A DNA stretch of 54,806 nucleotides from the NCBI GenBank assembly GCA_937900325.1, contig CALCEX010000063.1:1-54806 (forward strand), given 5' to 3'. The position numbers were made by a program, and so were the translations under genes. Origin of the DNA: an uncultured Clostridia bacterium (GTDB lineage: Bacteria; Bacillota; Clostridia; Christensenellales; CAG-138). Positions within the stretch are counted from its first letter, which is position 1. Each line of letters starts with the position of its first letter. Under the pieces are notes generated by a model, which worked only from the letters and a program-made list of their open reading frames with translations, made no database searches and was not told the DNA's origin. Below are positions 37,536-46,497 of this stretch, piece by piece.

Positions 37536-38203
37536 CCGATCACCTCTATCACCCTACCCTGCTTCAGCGCCGCTATCACGGTCCTTCCACGGAAGGCCCT
37601 CGCAAAGGCCCTGCCGTTTTCCACGTCCTTCGGCCTGTCCGCCTTGTTGAACAGCACCGTATCGCCGTAGTCCACCATGGCTGCGGCGTCCTCCGGCGTT
37701 ACCGCGTGGCTCATGTCCGTCCCCAGCCTCATGGCGTACAGCTCAGGCCGGTGGGCGGCCTCACATATGGGCTTGCCTATGCCGTCCGCGCCTACCACAT
37801 ATATCACCTTTGAGCCTGCGGGTATCGCGGGCTCATTTTTATCATGGGCCTTTAAGGGCAGTCCCTTTGAGCCATCCGCCTCGGCTATCACATAAGGTGC
37901 AAGGCCTGCAAGGCGCGCTATGGGCAGCTTTGGCGCGGTGAGCTTTCCGTCAACCCCCTCGCCTACGCATACGGCGCCGTGCTCCGCGAGGGCGGCGGCT
38001 ATATCCGCCTCCGCCGCGTTTTCCAGCACTGGCATATCGGCAGGCCGCCATATATGGGTGCTGGTGCATATTATTACCCGGCTGCCGGCAGCCGAAAGCT
38101 CCGCAGCAAGGCGGTTCATAAGGGATGTCTTTCCCCCTCCCCCTATTATGGCGGTAATGCCCGGCGCTATGCCAAGGGCCCCGGTAAAGCTCGCGTCGTT
38201 CAT
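37532..38203 (-). CDS. yqeC: YqeC, molybdenum hydroxylase accessory protein
   Basis: YqeC proteins occur with selenium-dependent molybdenum hydroxylases and are thought to act in cofactor maturation. The 223-aa protein has a P-loop GIAPGITAIIGGGGKTSLM, TSTHIWRPADMP, the conserved EADGSKGLPLKAH and FNKADRPKDVENG. The ATG at 38203 is preceded by GGGGGAGG. It lies downstream of prs but behind a terminator. Together with the Mo-cofactor genes near 20-25 kb it suggests that the genome has a Mo hydroxylase. Confidence 0.92.
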   Translation of the reverse strand: MNDASFTGALGIAPGITAIIGGGGKTSLMNRLAAELSAAGSRVIICTSTHIWRPADMPVLENAAEADIAAALAEHGAVCVGEGVDGKLTAPKLPIARLAGLAPYVIAEADGSKGLPLKAHDKNEPAIPAGSKVIYVVGADGIGKPICEAAHRPELYAMRLGTDMSHAVTPEDAAAMVDYGDTVLFNKADRPKDVENGRAFARAFRGRTVIAALKQGRVIEVIG

Positions 38204-38244
38204 ATTGCCTCCCCCCTGCCGCTTTAAGATGGATACAGTCCAAT

Positions 38245-38279
38245 GAAAAACGCCCCGCAGCACAAGGTCACGAGACGTT
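38245..38279 (-). terminator. prs terminator
   Basis: On the minus strand ACGTCTCG pairs with CGGGGCGT, with G-U pairs, followed by TTTTTC. Confidence 0.75.
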
Positions 38280-38295
38280 AATACAAGCGTGTTTT

Positions 38296-39324
38296 TTATC
38301 TGTGAAGGTTCATCATATCGTCAAGGGACATCTGTTTGGCGAAGCTCATGGTAAGCATCCTCTGGCTGGGGTTGTCAAAGAGGTTGCTCATGGACATACG
38401 GTCGTGTATGTGGCGGACGGCCTCCGCGAACATGGGGGCGGCGGACAGTATTTTTATTTTGTCGTGGCCCTTTACGGCGGGGCAATTTACGGTATCGGTG
38501 GATACCAGCAGCTTTATGGGGCTCTCTTCAATCTTCTTCACGCCCTTTTCCTGAAGCACTACATGGGACAGGAATGCGTAAATATCGTTTGCGCCCTTAT
38601 CCTTGAGGCCGTGCGCAACGTCTACCAGGGTGCCGCCGGAAATGGTGAAATCGTCTACCACTATGCAGTTTTTGCCCTTTACGTCGCCGATGATCTCAAG
38701 CACCTTGGCATTCTCGTCATGGCCGCTGCGCATCTTGTCGCCTATGGCTACGGCGCAGCCAAGCTCATTGGCCATCATCCTTGCGCGCTTTGCGCTGCCC
38801 GCGTCGGGAGATACCACTACCAGGTTGTCGTCCACTATGCCCAGATACCTTGCGTATGCGCAAAGCAGATCCTGCGCGTAAAGGTGATCCACAGGCTTCT
38901 TGAAAAAGCCCTGCACCTGAGCGGCATGAAGATCCATGGTCACAACGCGGTCCGCGCCCGCCAGCTCTATGCACTCCGCGCATACCCTGCCGCGTATCGA
39001 GACCCGGGGCTCGTCCTTCTTATCGCCCTTGGCATAGCTGAAATAGGGGATAATTGCGGTAACACTGTTCGCGCTGGCACGCTTGAATGCATCCAGGAAG
39101 AAAAGCAGCTCCATAAATTCATTGTTGGGATCGAGACCCAACGTCTGAACGAAGTATACGTCCTTGTCTCTTATGCTCTCATCGATGCGGACGAAGGTAT
39201 TGCCTTCGGAGAATATGTGAGTTGTGCATTTGCCCATAGGGCTTCCGAGATAATCGCACATCTGCGCTGCAAATTCCTTGCTGGCGCTGCCTGCAAAAAT
39301 TTTAATGGTACCATCGCCGGACAT
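38296..39324 (-). CDS. prs: Ribose-phosphate pyrophosphokinase
   Basis: The enzyme makes PRPP from ribose 5-phosphate and ATP for nucleotide, His and Trp synthesis. The 342-aa protein is slightly longer than the usual 310-320. It has KIFAGSASKEFA, the ATP-binding flexible-loop region PYFSYAKGDKKDEPR, the metal-binding MDLHAAQVQGFF, SPDAGSAKRA and the PRPP loop VVDDFTISGGT. The last differs from the common DDMIDTAGT, so this is a divergent branch; activity is still likely because the acidic pair and following Gly-Thr are kept. GGGGG lies before the ATG. Confidence 0.9.
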   Translation of the reverse strand: MSGDGTIKIFAGSASKEFAAQMCDYLGSPMGKCTTHIFSEGNTFVRIDESIRDKDVYFVQTLGLDPNNEFMELLFFLDAFKRASANSVTAIIPYFSYAKGDKKDEPRVSIRGRVCAECIELAGADRVVTMDLHAAQVQGFFKKPVDHLYAQDLLCAYARYLGIVDDNLVVVSPDAGSAKRARMMANELGCAVAIGDKMRSGHDENAKVLEIIGDVKGKNCIVVDDFTISGGTLVDVAHGLKDKGANDIYAFLSHVVLQEKGVKKIEESPIKLLVSTDTVNCPAVKGHDKIKILSAAPMFAEAVRHIHDRMSMSNLFDNPSQRMLTMSFAKQMSLDDMMNLHR

Positions 39325-39357
39325 TTTTCGATATACCCCCTTTTAATGTTCACCTGC

Positions 39358-39386
39358 ATTATAACAAATATACTCTGTATAATCAA
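39358..39386 (-). promoter_or_regulatory. prs promoter
   Basis: On the minus strand TTGATT and TATAAT are 17 bp apart, with TGT before TATAAT forming an extended -10. Confidence 0.8.
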
Positions 39387-39558
39387 CGCAATACGACAAC
39401 CCGGGTGAATGAGCGCCTGCATTATATTATAACCGCCGCTTATCTCAGGCTGACAACCCATATTGCTTTTTTGTATGAGCCGGTCTGCGTGCCGCCGGTC
39501 AGACTGCACGATTAGTTATTTTTGAATCAATTCCTTCATATCAAAAAATTATATCGTT

Positions 39559-40371
39559 TTATTGCCCGAAGAACTCCTTCCACGCCCCCTCCAGCGCCCG
39601 GCTTTCCTCATACGGGCAGCCTATGAGGTTTTCCCTGTTCTTCCCGTGAAAATCGCTGCCGCAGGTAGCATACAGGCCGAGCTGGGCGCACAGGGACAAA
39701 AAGCCCCGCTTCTGCCCCTGGGTGGAAGCAGGGTAGAATACCTCGAGGCCCCATAGGCCGTAGTCCGCAAGCTCCCTTATCAGCCCGTCCGTATCCGACT
39801 TTATCTTGCAGGGGTGGGCCAGCACCGGCCTGCCGCCGGACTCCAGTATAAGCTCTATCGACTCCCTTTTAGACGGCCGCACGCCGGGCACAAAGCCGAT
39901 GCGGCCCGGATCAAGGTATTTCTCGAACGCCTCCGGCATGGTATCCGCGTACCCTGCGGCGATTATTGCCTTGGCGATGTGCAGCCGGGTATCGTTGCCG
40001 CGGCTGTGCTCCATGTATTCTTCGGCAGGTATGCCAGATGCGCTGAGCTTATCCAGTATGGCCCTGTTGCGCTGCCGCCTGCTCTCCCCGCGCCATGCTT
40101 CGAACTTCGCCATTGCGGGGCAGTCCGGATCTATGTTCAGCCCAAGCATATGAAGCTCCGTCGGGAACTCCACATCCAGCTCTATGCCGGGTATCACCCT
40201 TACCCCTATGCCTTTGCCCGCCTGCGCCGCGCGCTTACAGCCTGCGGTCGTATCGTGATCCGTGAGGGCCATATGGCATACCCCCCGCGCCTTTGCCAGG
40301 GCGGGGATAGCCTCCGGGTCAAAGGTGCCGTCGGACATATTGGAATGTATGTGCAGGTCAAATTTTTCCAT
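39559..40371 (-). CDS. PHP-domain phosphoesterase (YciV/RNase AM-like)
   Basis: The 270-aa PHP protein of the COG0613 type has FDLHIHSNMSDGTFDPE, LTDHDTTAG, PGIELDVEF, the HSRGND region and the C-terminal CGSDFHGKN. E. coli RnmAM/YciV in this group is a 5'-3' exonuclease on short nucleotides, a reasonable but unproven role here. The frame extends 77 codons upstream into the end of ftsH, but that stretch is Arg-rich out-of-frame ftsH tail. The ATG at 40371 with GAGG upstream matches the family. Its ribosome site follows the T-run of a terminator. Confidence 0.88.
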   Translation of the reverse strand: MEKFDLHIHSNMSDGTFDPEAIPALAKARGVCHMALTDHDTTAGCKRAAQAGKGIGVRVIPGIELDVEFPTELHMLGLNIDPDCPAMAKFEAWRGESRRQRNRAILDKLSASGIPAEEYMEHSRGNDTRLHIAKAIIAAGYADTMPEAFEKYLDPGRIGFVPGVRPSKRESIELILESGGRPVLAHPCKIKSDTDGLIRELADYGLWGLEVFYPASTQGQKRGFLSLCAQLGLYATCGSDFHGKNRENLIGCPYEESRALEGAWKEFFGQ

Positions 40372-40386
40372 CTTTGGCTTATCCTC

Positions 40387-40419
40387 AAAAAAAACCGGGC
40401 GAAGACGCTGCTTCGCCCG
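40387..40419 (-). terminator. Terminator between ftsH and the PHP gene
   Basis: CGGGCGAAG and CTTCGCCCG form the stem, followed by GTTTTTTTT on the minus strand, then directly by GAGGATAAG, the ribosome site of the next gene. Confidence 0.9.
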
Positions 40420-40429
40420 AAGGCTTTTT

Positions 40430-42505
40430 TTATTTATCCTCGTCGTCAAATCCGCCGGGCCGGTAGAATTTCTGATCCGCCTCTTCTTCAGGCTTATCCT
40501 CGGGGCTGTCCCCGCCGCCGTCCTCATGGCGCCGCTCCGGCTCGTCCTCCGCGCCGTCATGGGCGCCGTCCTCCGGCTTCCCCTCCTCGTCCGGCTTTTC
40601 AAGGGCTTCCTTGCGCTCCTTGTAGGATACCAGCTCCACAGGCTCGTTGCGGAATATCTTCTCGAATTCCTCGCCTGTTATACGCTCATACTCTATAAGA
40701 TACTTCACTACCCGGTCAAGCGCCTCCCTCTCGTGGAGCAGTACCTGCTTTGCCCGTTCGAATTGCTCCTCCAGTATCCTGCGGATCTCCTTATCCACCT
40801 TGGCAGCCACCTCTTCGGAATAGTTGCGCTGGTGTCCCCAGTCCTTTGCTATGAATACCTCGGAATCGCCCCCCAGGAACACGGGGCCTATCTCGTCGCT
40901 CATGCCGAACTCTATGACCATGCGGCGGGCCAGGTCGCTGGCGTGCTTAAGATCTCCTATTGCGCCGGTGCATATGTCGTCAAGGGCTATGCTTTCGGCC
41001 ACACGGCCGCCCATGCTCATAGCTATCTGGTCAAGTATCTTGCCGCGGGAAATGTGGCTGTCGTCGTTGTCCGGCATGGTCATGGTGTAGCCTGCCGCCT
41101 GGCCCCTGGGTATTATGGATACCTCATGTACGGGATCGCAGTGCTCCATCTTCAGGGCCACTATGGCGTGTCCCGCCTCGTGATAGGCGGTGATGCGCTT
41201 ATCCTCCTCGGTAACTACGCGGCTGCGCTTTTCGGGGCCAACCACCGTGCGGGTTATGGCCTCTTCAAGCTCTACCATGGTTATCTCCTTCTTCTTGAAG
41301 CGCGCCGCAAGTATGGCGGCCTCGTTAAGCACGTTTTCAAGATCAGCGCCTGTCATGCCGCTGGTGCGCTTCGCCAGCACGCCGAGATCCACATCGCTGC
41401 TGAGGGGTTTTCCTTTTGCGTGGACTGCGAGTATCGCCTCCCGCCCCTTGACGTCGGGATAGCCTACGGTTATCTGTCTGTCAAACCTGCCGGGGCGCAG
41501 CAGCGCGGGATCGAGTATGTCCGGGCGGTTGGTCGCCGCAAGCACTATTATGCCCTCGTTTACCGCAAAGCCGTCCATCTCCACCAGAAGCTGGTTAAGG
41601 GTCTGCTCCCTCTCGTCGTGTCCGCCGCCGAGGCCCGCTCCGCGCTGACGGCCGACCGCGTCTATCTCGTCTATAAACACCACGGCGGGCGCGCACTTTT
41701 TAGCCGTATTGAACAGATCGCGCACACGGCTTGCGCCGACGCCTACGAACATTTCCACAAAATCCGAACCGGAAATCGAGAAGAAGGGAACGCCCGCCTC
41801 GCCCGCCACCGCCTTGGCCAGCAGAGTCTTGCCCGTGCCCGGAGGGCCTACGAGCAGGCAGCCCTTTGGTATGCGCGCGCCCATGGCGGTGAACCGCTTC
41901 GGGGCCCGCATGAATTCCACGACCTCCCTGAGCTCCTCTTTTTCCTCCTCTGCGCCCGCAACATCGGCAAAAGTGACCTTATTCCTGCCGTCCATGTTTG
42001 TACGGGCGCGGCTCTTGCCGAAGTTCATTATGTTATTGCCGCCGCCCTGCGCCCTGGTCATCAGGACATAGAACAACGCCAGACCGCCGAAGAGCAGTAT
42101 GTACGGCAGCATGGTCTCCAGTATGGAGGGGCCGGGGGTCGGGTTAAGCGCAAGAGAGAACGGATAATCCGCCTGGGTTACATCATTTACGTCCCTGCCG
42201 GTAAGCTCCGCCGTCACCTTATCCATATCCTCCTTGAGGATATCCACGGAAGGTATATAGGTGTAGAAGTCCGCCTCCTGCGGAAAGACGTCCATGCTTA
42301 TCTTGCTGTCGGAATACAGGCCCACGAGCTTCAGCTCGGTGACTTCCGCCGCCTGTACCCTGCCTGCACGGACATCATCTATAAATTCCGAATAGCTTAT
42401 CTTCTCGGCCTTATTGCCGGAAAGGTCAAAGCCGGATACCAGCAATACGATTATTCCCAGCATTATAAGATACACTATCGGCGTCGTAAGGTTTCTTCTC
42501 TTCAA
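40430..42505 (-). CDS. ftsH: ATP-dependent zinc metalloprotease FtsH
   Basis: This membrane-anchored AAA+ protease performs quality control of membrane and regulatory proteins. The 691-aa protein has a first helix at about 7-25, an extracytoplasmic domain (26-120), a second helix at about 128-148, then Walker A GPPGTGKT, Walker B VVFIDEIDAVG, the second region of homology with RPGRFDRQI and the zinc site HEAGH. The C-terminus is a highly charged Glu/Asp/Lys tail. The start is the TTG at 42505, because GGGGAGG lies 7 bases upstream; an ATG 16 codons earlier lacks a site. Confidence 0.96.
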   Translation of the reverse strand: MKRRNLTTPIVYLIMLGIIVLLVSGFDLSGNKAEKISYSEFIDDVRAGRVQAAEVTELKLVGLYSDSKISMDVFPQEADFYTYIPSVDILKEDMDKVTAELTGRDVNDVTQADYPFSLALNPTPGPSILETMLPYILLFGGLALFYVLMTRAQGGGNNIMNFGKSRARTNMDGRNKVTFADVAGAEEEKEELREVVEFMRAPKRFTAMGARIPKGCLLVGPPGTGKTLLAKAVAGEAGVPFFSISGSDFVEMFVGVGASRVRDLFNTAKKCAPAVVFIDEIDAVGRQRGAGLGGGHDEREQTLNQLLVEMDGFAVNEGIIVLAATNRPDILDPALLRPGRFDRQITVGYPDVKGREAILAVHAKGKPLSSDVDLGVLAKRTSGMTGADLENVLNEAAILAARFKKKEITMVELEEAITRTVVGPEKRSRVVTEEDKRITAYHEAGHAIVALKMEHCDPVHEVSIIPRGQAAGYTMTMPDNDDSHISRGKILDQIAMSMGGRVAESIALDDICTGAIGDLKHASDLARRMVIEFGMSDEIGPVFLGGDSEVFIAKDWGHQRNYSEEVAAKVDKEIRRILEEQFERAKQVLLHEREALDRVVKYLIEYERITGEEFEKIFRNEPVELVSYKERKEALEKPDEEGKPEDGAHDGAEDEPERRHEDGGGDSPEDKPEEEADQKFYRPGGFDDEDK

Positions 42506-42582
42506 AATTTTACCTCCCCGGTATGCCCCCTGCAAAGTCCTATGGCTAAGCATACCACCTACGAGTTTAAACTATCCACCTA

Positions 42583-42591
42583 ATAGTAACA
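42583..42591 (-). promoter_or_regulatory. Possible extended -10 promoter of ftsH
   Basis: TGTTACTAT (TG-N-TACTAT) on the minus strand lies about 75 bases before the ftsH start; the -35 position reads TATGAA, which is weak. Confidence 0.4.
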
Positions 42592-42661
42592 CAAATATTT
42601 ACCTATTCATACCTCAAATAATCAAATTTAAGTGAAAAAAACGTGACGCACACCACTTTTG

Positions 42662-42677
42662 CCCCCGAATTGGGGGG
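42662..42677. other. C5-GAATT-G5 inverted repeat upstream of ileS promoter
   Basis: CCCCCGAATTGGGGGG lies directly before the ileS -35 box and in the divergent ftsH/ileS region. It is a very stable dyad without a T-run; an operator is possible. Confidence 0.4.
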
Positions 42678-42706
42678 TTTACAAAAAAGCGCGGGAATAA
42701 TATAAT
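42678..42706 (+). promoter_or_regulatory. ileS promoter
   Basis: TTTACA and TATAAT are 17 bp apart, just upstream of the T-box leader. Confidence 0.8.
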
Positions 42707-42712
42707 AAGTAA

Positions 42713-42976
42713 CTGTAAAGCTATGACCGGGACACACGGTGGGATCGGATGTCAAAGAGAGCGGCCCGTTTTTGCGGTGCGAGGGCTGCGGCGTCTCCGC
42801 CCATACGCATCACCCGCGAGCGCCGGCGCGAAAACGTATTTTCGCCATTAACGCCGGACGGCGGCCCGCCGTTACACGGGCGCGCGGCTTATGACAGGCC
42901 GCGGCAGAGAGGGCGCGCCGCGCCAACTCGGGTGGTACCGCGCAATACTGCGTCCCGATATACGGGGCGTTTTTAT
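42713..42976 (+). promoter_or_regulatory. T-box riboswitch of ileS
   Basis: The T-box sequence GGGTGGTACCGCG (42930-42942) is followed by a terminator stem CGTCCCG / CGGGGCG and TTTTT. The stem I base is CGGG...CCCG, and ATC followed by A (42809-42811) is a candidate Ile specifier codon. Uncharged tRNA-Ile would permit readthrough into ileS. Confidence 0.93.
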
Positions 42977-43027
42977 TTTGCCCGAAAGCCTTATTTTAAC
43001 AAGCTATAAAGCACTAAGGAGAAGCAG

Positions 43028-46000
43028 ATGTACAAGAAAGTTCCGACCACGCTGAATTTCGTGGAGCGCGAGAAGGAGACGCTGAAATTCTGGAAGGATA
43101 ACCAGATATTCGAAAAGAGCGTCAAGCTTCGGCAGGGCGCCCCCGCCTACACCTTCTATGACGGCCCGCCAACAGCCAACGGCAAGCCCCACATAGGCCA
43201 TGTACTGACCCGTGCCATGAAGGATATAATCCCCCGCTATAAAACCATGCGTGGCTACGACGTGCTGCGCAAGGCCGGGTGGGATACCCACGGCCTGCCC
43301 GTTGAGCTGGAGGTTGAAAAGGAGCTGGGCCTTGACGGCAAGGAGCAGATAGAGCAGTACGGCGTTATCCCCTTCATTCAGAAGTGTAAGGAATCCGTAT
43401 GGAAGTATAAGGGCGAGTGGGAGGTAATGTCCGACCGCATGGGCTTCTGGGCGGATATGGAGCACCCCTACATCACCTATGACAACGACTATATCGAGTC
43501 GGAATGGTGGGCGCTGAAATCCATATACGAAAAGGGCCTCCTGTATAAGGGCCACAAGATAGTTCCCTACTGCCCCCGCTGCGGCACCGCCCTCTCCTCC
43601 CATGAGGTAGCCCAGGGCTACAAGGAGGTCAAGGAGACCTCCGCCACCGTCCGCTTCAGGGTACCAGATGAGGAGGACACCTACTTCCTGGCCTGGACCA
43701 CCACGCCCTGGACGCTGCCCAGCAACGTTTCCCTCTGCGTCAACCCCGATGTCACCTACGCATATGTACGGGTGGACGGCAGGGAGACCCTCATCATGGC
43801 CAAGGATCTTATAGAGACGGTGCTCGAGGGCCACGAGACGGAGATAGTAAAGGAAGTCCCGGGCCGGGAGCTTGAATACAAGCACTACGAGCCCCTGTTC
43901 GAATGCACCCGCAGGGCCGCCGGCGGCAAGGACGCCTTTTATGTGATGGTGGACGACTATGTCACCACCACCGACGGCACCGGCATAGTCCATAACGCCC
44001 CCGCCTTCGGCGAGGACGACTACCGGGTATGCAAGAGATACGATCTGCCCTTCGTGCAGATGGTGGATTCCAAGGGCGAAATGTGCGGCGGCACCCCCTG
44101 GGACGGCGTATTCGTAAAGAAGGCCGACCCCATGGTGCTTAAAGCCCTGGACGAGCGCGGCCTGCTCTTTGCCGCCCCCAAATTTGAGCACAGCTACCCC
44201 TTCTGCTGGCGCTGCGACACGCCGCTTATCTACTATGCCCGTTCCTCCTGGTTCATAGCGATGACCAAGGTAAAGGACAGGCTCATAGACTACAACCGCC
44301 GCATCAACTGGATCCCCGAGACCATCAAGGAAGGCCGCATGGGCAACTTCCTTGAGAACGTGATAGACTGGGGCATCTCCCGGGAGCGCTACTGGGGCAC
44401 CCCTCTGCCCGTATGGGTATGCGACAAGTGCGGCAGGATACACGTCGTCGGCAGCCGCAGGGAGCTCTCCGAGCTTACCGGCTGCGATGAGAACGTCGAG
44501 CTGCATAAGCCCTATGTGGACCCCCTCACCTGGCAATGCGAGTGCGGCGGCACCATGCGCCGCGAGCCGGTGGTCATAGACTGCTGGTTCGATTCCGGCT
44601 CCATGCCCTTCGCCCAGTGGCATTATCCCTTTGAAAACCAGGATATGTTCCGTCGCCGCTACCCCGCAAACTTTATCAGCGAGGCCATAGACCAGACCCG
44701 CGGCTGGTTCTATACCCTTTCCGCCATAGCGGCCTGCCTGTTCGACTCGCCCGCGTTCCTCAACTGCATTGTGCTGGGCCACGTTCAGGATAAGGAAGGC
44801 CGCAAGATGAGCAAGCACATAGGCAACGTGGTGGATCCCTGGGTGCTTCTGGACAATCAGGGCGCGGACGCCGTGCGCTGGTATTTCTACACCAGCTCCA
44901 TGCCATGGCTGCCGAACCGCTTCTCAGCGGAGGCCGTATCCGAGAGCCAGCGCAAGTACATGGGTACCTTCTGGAACACCTATGCCTTCTACATACTGTA
45001 TGCGGACATAGATAACTTCGACCCGACCCGCCATAAGCTGGTGCGCGAAAACCTGACGCCCATGGACAGATGGATACTTTCCCGCCTGAATACCCTGATG
45101 GGGCACGTTGAGGCATACCTTGACGACCTGAAGATGACCGAGGCGGGCCGCGAGATGCAGGACTTTATGGATGATCTTTCCAACTGGTACGTCCGCCGCT
45201 GCCGCGAGCGGTACTGGGGCAAGGATATGACCCCCGATAAGGAGGCCGCCTACATGACCCTTTACACCGTGCTCAGGACCATGGCGCTTATATCCGCTCC
45301 CTTCACGCCCTTCATGTCCGAGACCATGTATCAGAACATGGTCAGGACGGTGGATAAAGACGCGCCGGAGAGCATACACCTTTGCGACTGGCCCGAGAAG
45401 GACGAAAGCTTCATCGACCCCGAGCTGGAGGCCAACATGGCCGCAGTGCTGGATATCGTCGTGCTTGGCCGCAGCGCCCGCAACGTGGCGGGCATCAAGA
45501 ACCGCCAGCCCGTGGCCGCCATGTATGTGCAGGGTAAGGCTCTGCCCGATATGTATGTATCCATCATAGCGGACGAACTGAACGTAAAGGAAGTTAAATT
45601 CGTTGACGACGCTTCCTCCTTCATCAGCTACCGGGTAAAGCCCCAGCTCAAGACCCTTGGCCCCCGCTACGGCAAGCTTCTTCCCAGGATCAATCAGTAT
45701 CTGGCGGGCGAGGGCATAGGCAACGCGGTGGTAGCCGCCCACAGCAGAGGCGAGAGCTATACATTCGAAATAGACGGCGCCGCGATACTCCTCTCTGCCG
45801 AGGATGTGCTCGTCTCCACCGAGGAAAACGCAGGCTTCGTTACAGTAACCGAGCATGACCTCTCCGTGGTGCTCGACACCAACCTCACTCCCGAGCTCAT
45901 CGAGGAGGGCTTCGTGCGCGAGATAGTTTCCAAGGTGCAGACCATGCGCAAGGAAGCCGGCTTTGAGGTCACGGACCACATAATCCTCTATCACCACGGC

Positions 46001-46150
46001 AACAGCCTCATTGAGGATATTTTCGCCAGGCACGGCGCGGACATCGCCGCCGATACCCTTGCCGACTCCATCCTGCTGGGCTCCTCCGGCTATGTGAAGG
46101 ATTGGGAGATAAACGGCGAAAGCGTCACGCTGGGCGTCGAAAAAGTCTGA
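43028..46150 (+). CDS. ileS: Isoleucyl-tRNA synthetase, type 2-like
   Basis: The enzyme charges tRNA-Ile. The 1040-aa protein has the HIGH region PPTANGKPHIGHVLTR, the editing domain with TTPWTLPSN, a zinc-type CPRCGTALSSHEVAQGY near residue 190 and the KMSK loop GRKMSKHIGNVVDP with His in place of the last Ser. Length, the HIGH context and the long C-terminal domain point to the eukaryote-like IleRS2 group, known for low sensitivity to mupirocin. AGGAG lies just before the ATG. A T-box leader controls transcription. Resistance is an inference from the subtype. Confidence 0.95.
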   Translation: MYKKVPTTLNFVEREKETLKFWKDNQIFEKSVKLRQGAPAYTFYDGPPTANGKPHIGHVLTRAMKDIIPRYKTMRGYDVLRKAGWDTHGLPVELEVEKELGLDGKEQIEQYGVIPFIQKCKESVWKYKGEWEVMSDRMGFWADMEHPYITYDNDYIESEWWALKSIYEKGLLYKGHKIVPYCPRCGTALSSHEVAQGYKEVKETSATVRFRVPDEEDTYFLAWTTTPWTLPSNVSLCVNPDVTYAYVRVDGRETLIMAKDLIETVLEGHETEIVKEVPGRELEYKHYEPLFECTRRAAGGKDAFYVMVDDYVTTTDGTGIVHNAPAFGEDDYRVCKRYDLPFVQMVDSKGEMCGGTPWDGVFVKKADPMVLKALDERGLLFAAPKFEHSYPFCWRCDTPLIYYARSSWFIAMTKVKDRLIDYNRRINWIPETIKEGRMGNFLENVIDWGISRERYWGTPLPVWVCDKCGRIHVVGSRRELSELTGCDENVELHKPYVDPLTWQCECGGTMRREPVVIDCWFDSGSMPFAQWHYPFENQDMFRRRYPANFISEAIDQTRGWFYTLSAIAACLFDSPAFLNCIVLGHVQDKEGRKMSKHIGNVVDPWVLLDNQGADAVRWYFYTSSMPWLPNRFSAEAVSESQRKYMGTFWNTYAFYILYADIDNFDPTRHKLVRENLTPMDRWILSRLNTLMGHVEAYLDDLKMTEAGREMQDFMDDLSNWYVRRCRERYWGKDMTPDKEAAYMTLYTVLRTMALISAPFTPFMSETMYQNMVRTVDKDAPESIHLCDWPEKDESFIDPELEANMAAVLDIVVLGRSARNVAGIKNRQPVAAMYVQGKALPDMYVSIIADELNVKEVKFVDDASSFISYRVKPQLKTLGPRYGKLLPRINQYLAGEGIGNAVVAAHSRGESYTFEIDGAAILLSAEDVLVSTEENAGFVTVTEHDLSVVLDTNLTPELIEEGFVREIVSKVQTMRKEAGFEVTDHIILYHHGNSLIEDIFARHGADIAADTLADSILLGSSGYVKDWEINGESVTLGVEKV

Positions 46151-46160
46151 GCCAAAAAAT

Positions 46161-46196
46161 AAAAAAAGGGGGCGTAAGCCCCCTTTCTTATTTTGT
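46161..46196. terminator. Bidirectional terminator after ileS
   Basis: AAAGGGGGC-GTAA-GCCCCCTTT is flanked by an A-run and a T-rich tract. It lies between ileS and the convergent XRE gene, whose stop codon falls within it. Confidence 0.88.
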
Positions 46197-46475
46197 TCTT
46201 CTCAGCTCATTCACCAGTTCAACTACAAGCTGCTTCTGCCTTGCATTAAGCCCGGAGGTATCTATCCCTTCTTTGCATTCAAGACCCAGCAGATAATCTG
46301 CGGATACGTTAAAAAGCCGTGCTATCCTTATCAACACCTTGTAGCTCGGCATTCGCACAGACGTTTCATACGCCGATATCATACCTTTTGTAACGCCCAG
46401 AAGCTCTGCAAACTGAACCTGCGACAGTCCCCTTGCTTCTCTGAGCGCCCTTACCTTCTCGCCGAAGTCAACCAT
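46188..46475 (-). CDS. XRE-family transcriptional regulator
   Basis: The 95-aa protein is almost entirely a Cro/CI-type helix-turn-helix: VRALREARGLSQVQFAELLG with recognition helix VTKGMISAYETSVRMPSY, and a final segment LFNVSADYLLGLE typical of the family. The ATG at 46475 has AAAGAGG 7 bases upstream. It is divergent from the 101-aa gene, and a 22-bp dyad lies in its promoter. It may be a prophage repressor at the edge of the phage region, or a host gene; the sequence does not decide. Confidence 0.9.
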   Translation of the reverse strand: MVDFGEKVRALREARGLSQVQFAELLGVTKGMISAYETSVRMPSYKVLIRIARLFNVSADYLLGLECKEGIDTSGLNARQKQLVVELVNELRRTK

Positions 46476-46497
46476 TACTATTCCTCTTTCGACAATT

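Noticed and set aside
40262..42583. A 773-codon plus-strand frame opposite ftsH and the PHP gene
   Set aside because: It spans two real genes and the terminator between them, has no domain or ribosome site, and is explained by the GC-skewed codon use of ftsH.
42713..42900. Reading the ileS leader as a coding gene (86 codons from 42749)
   Set aside because: The stretch is the T-box stem I/II region, with conserved T-box and terminator; no SD precedes the ATG.
43004..44818. A 604-codon minus-strand frame opposite ileS
   Set aside because: It is antisense to strongly conserved ileS coding sequence; no start signal or motif.
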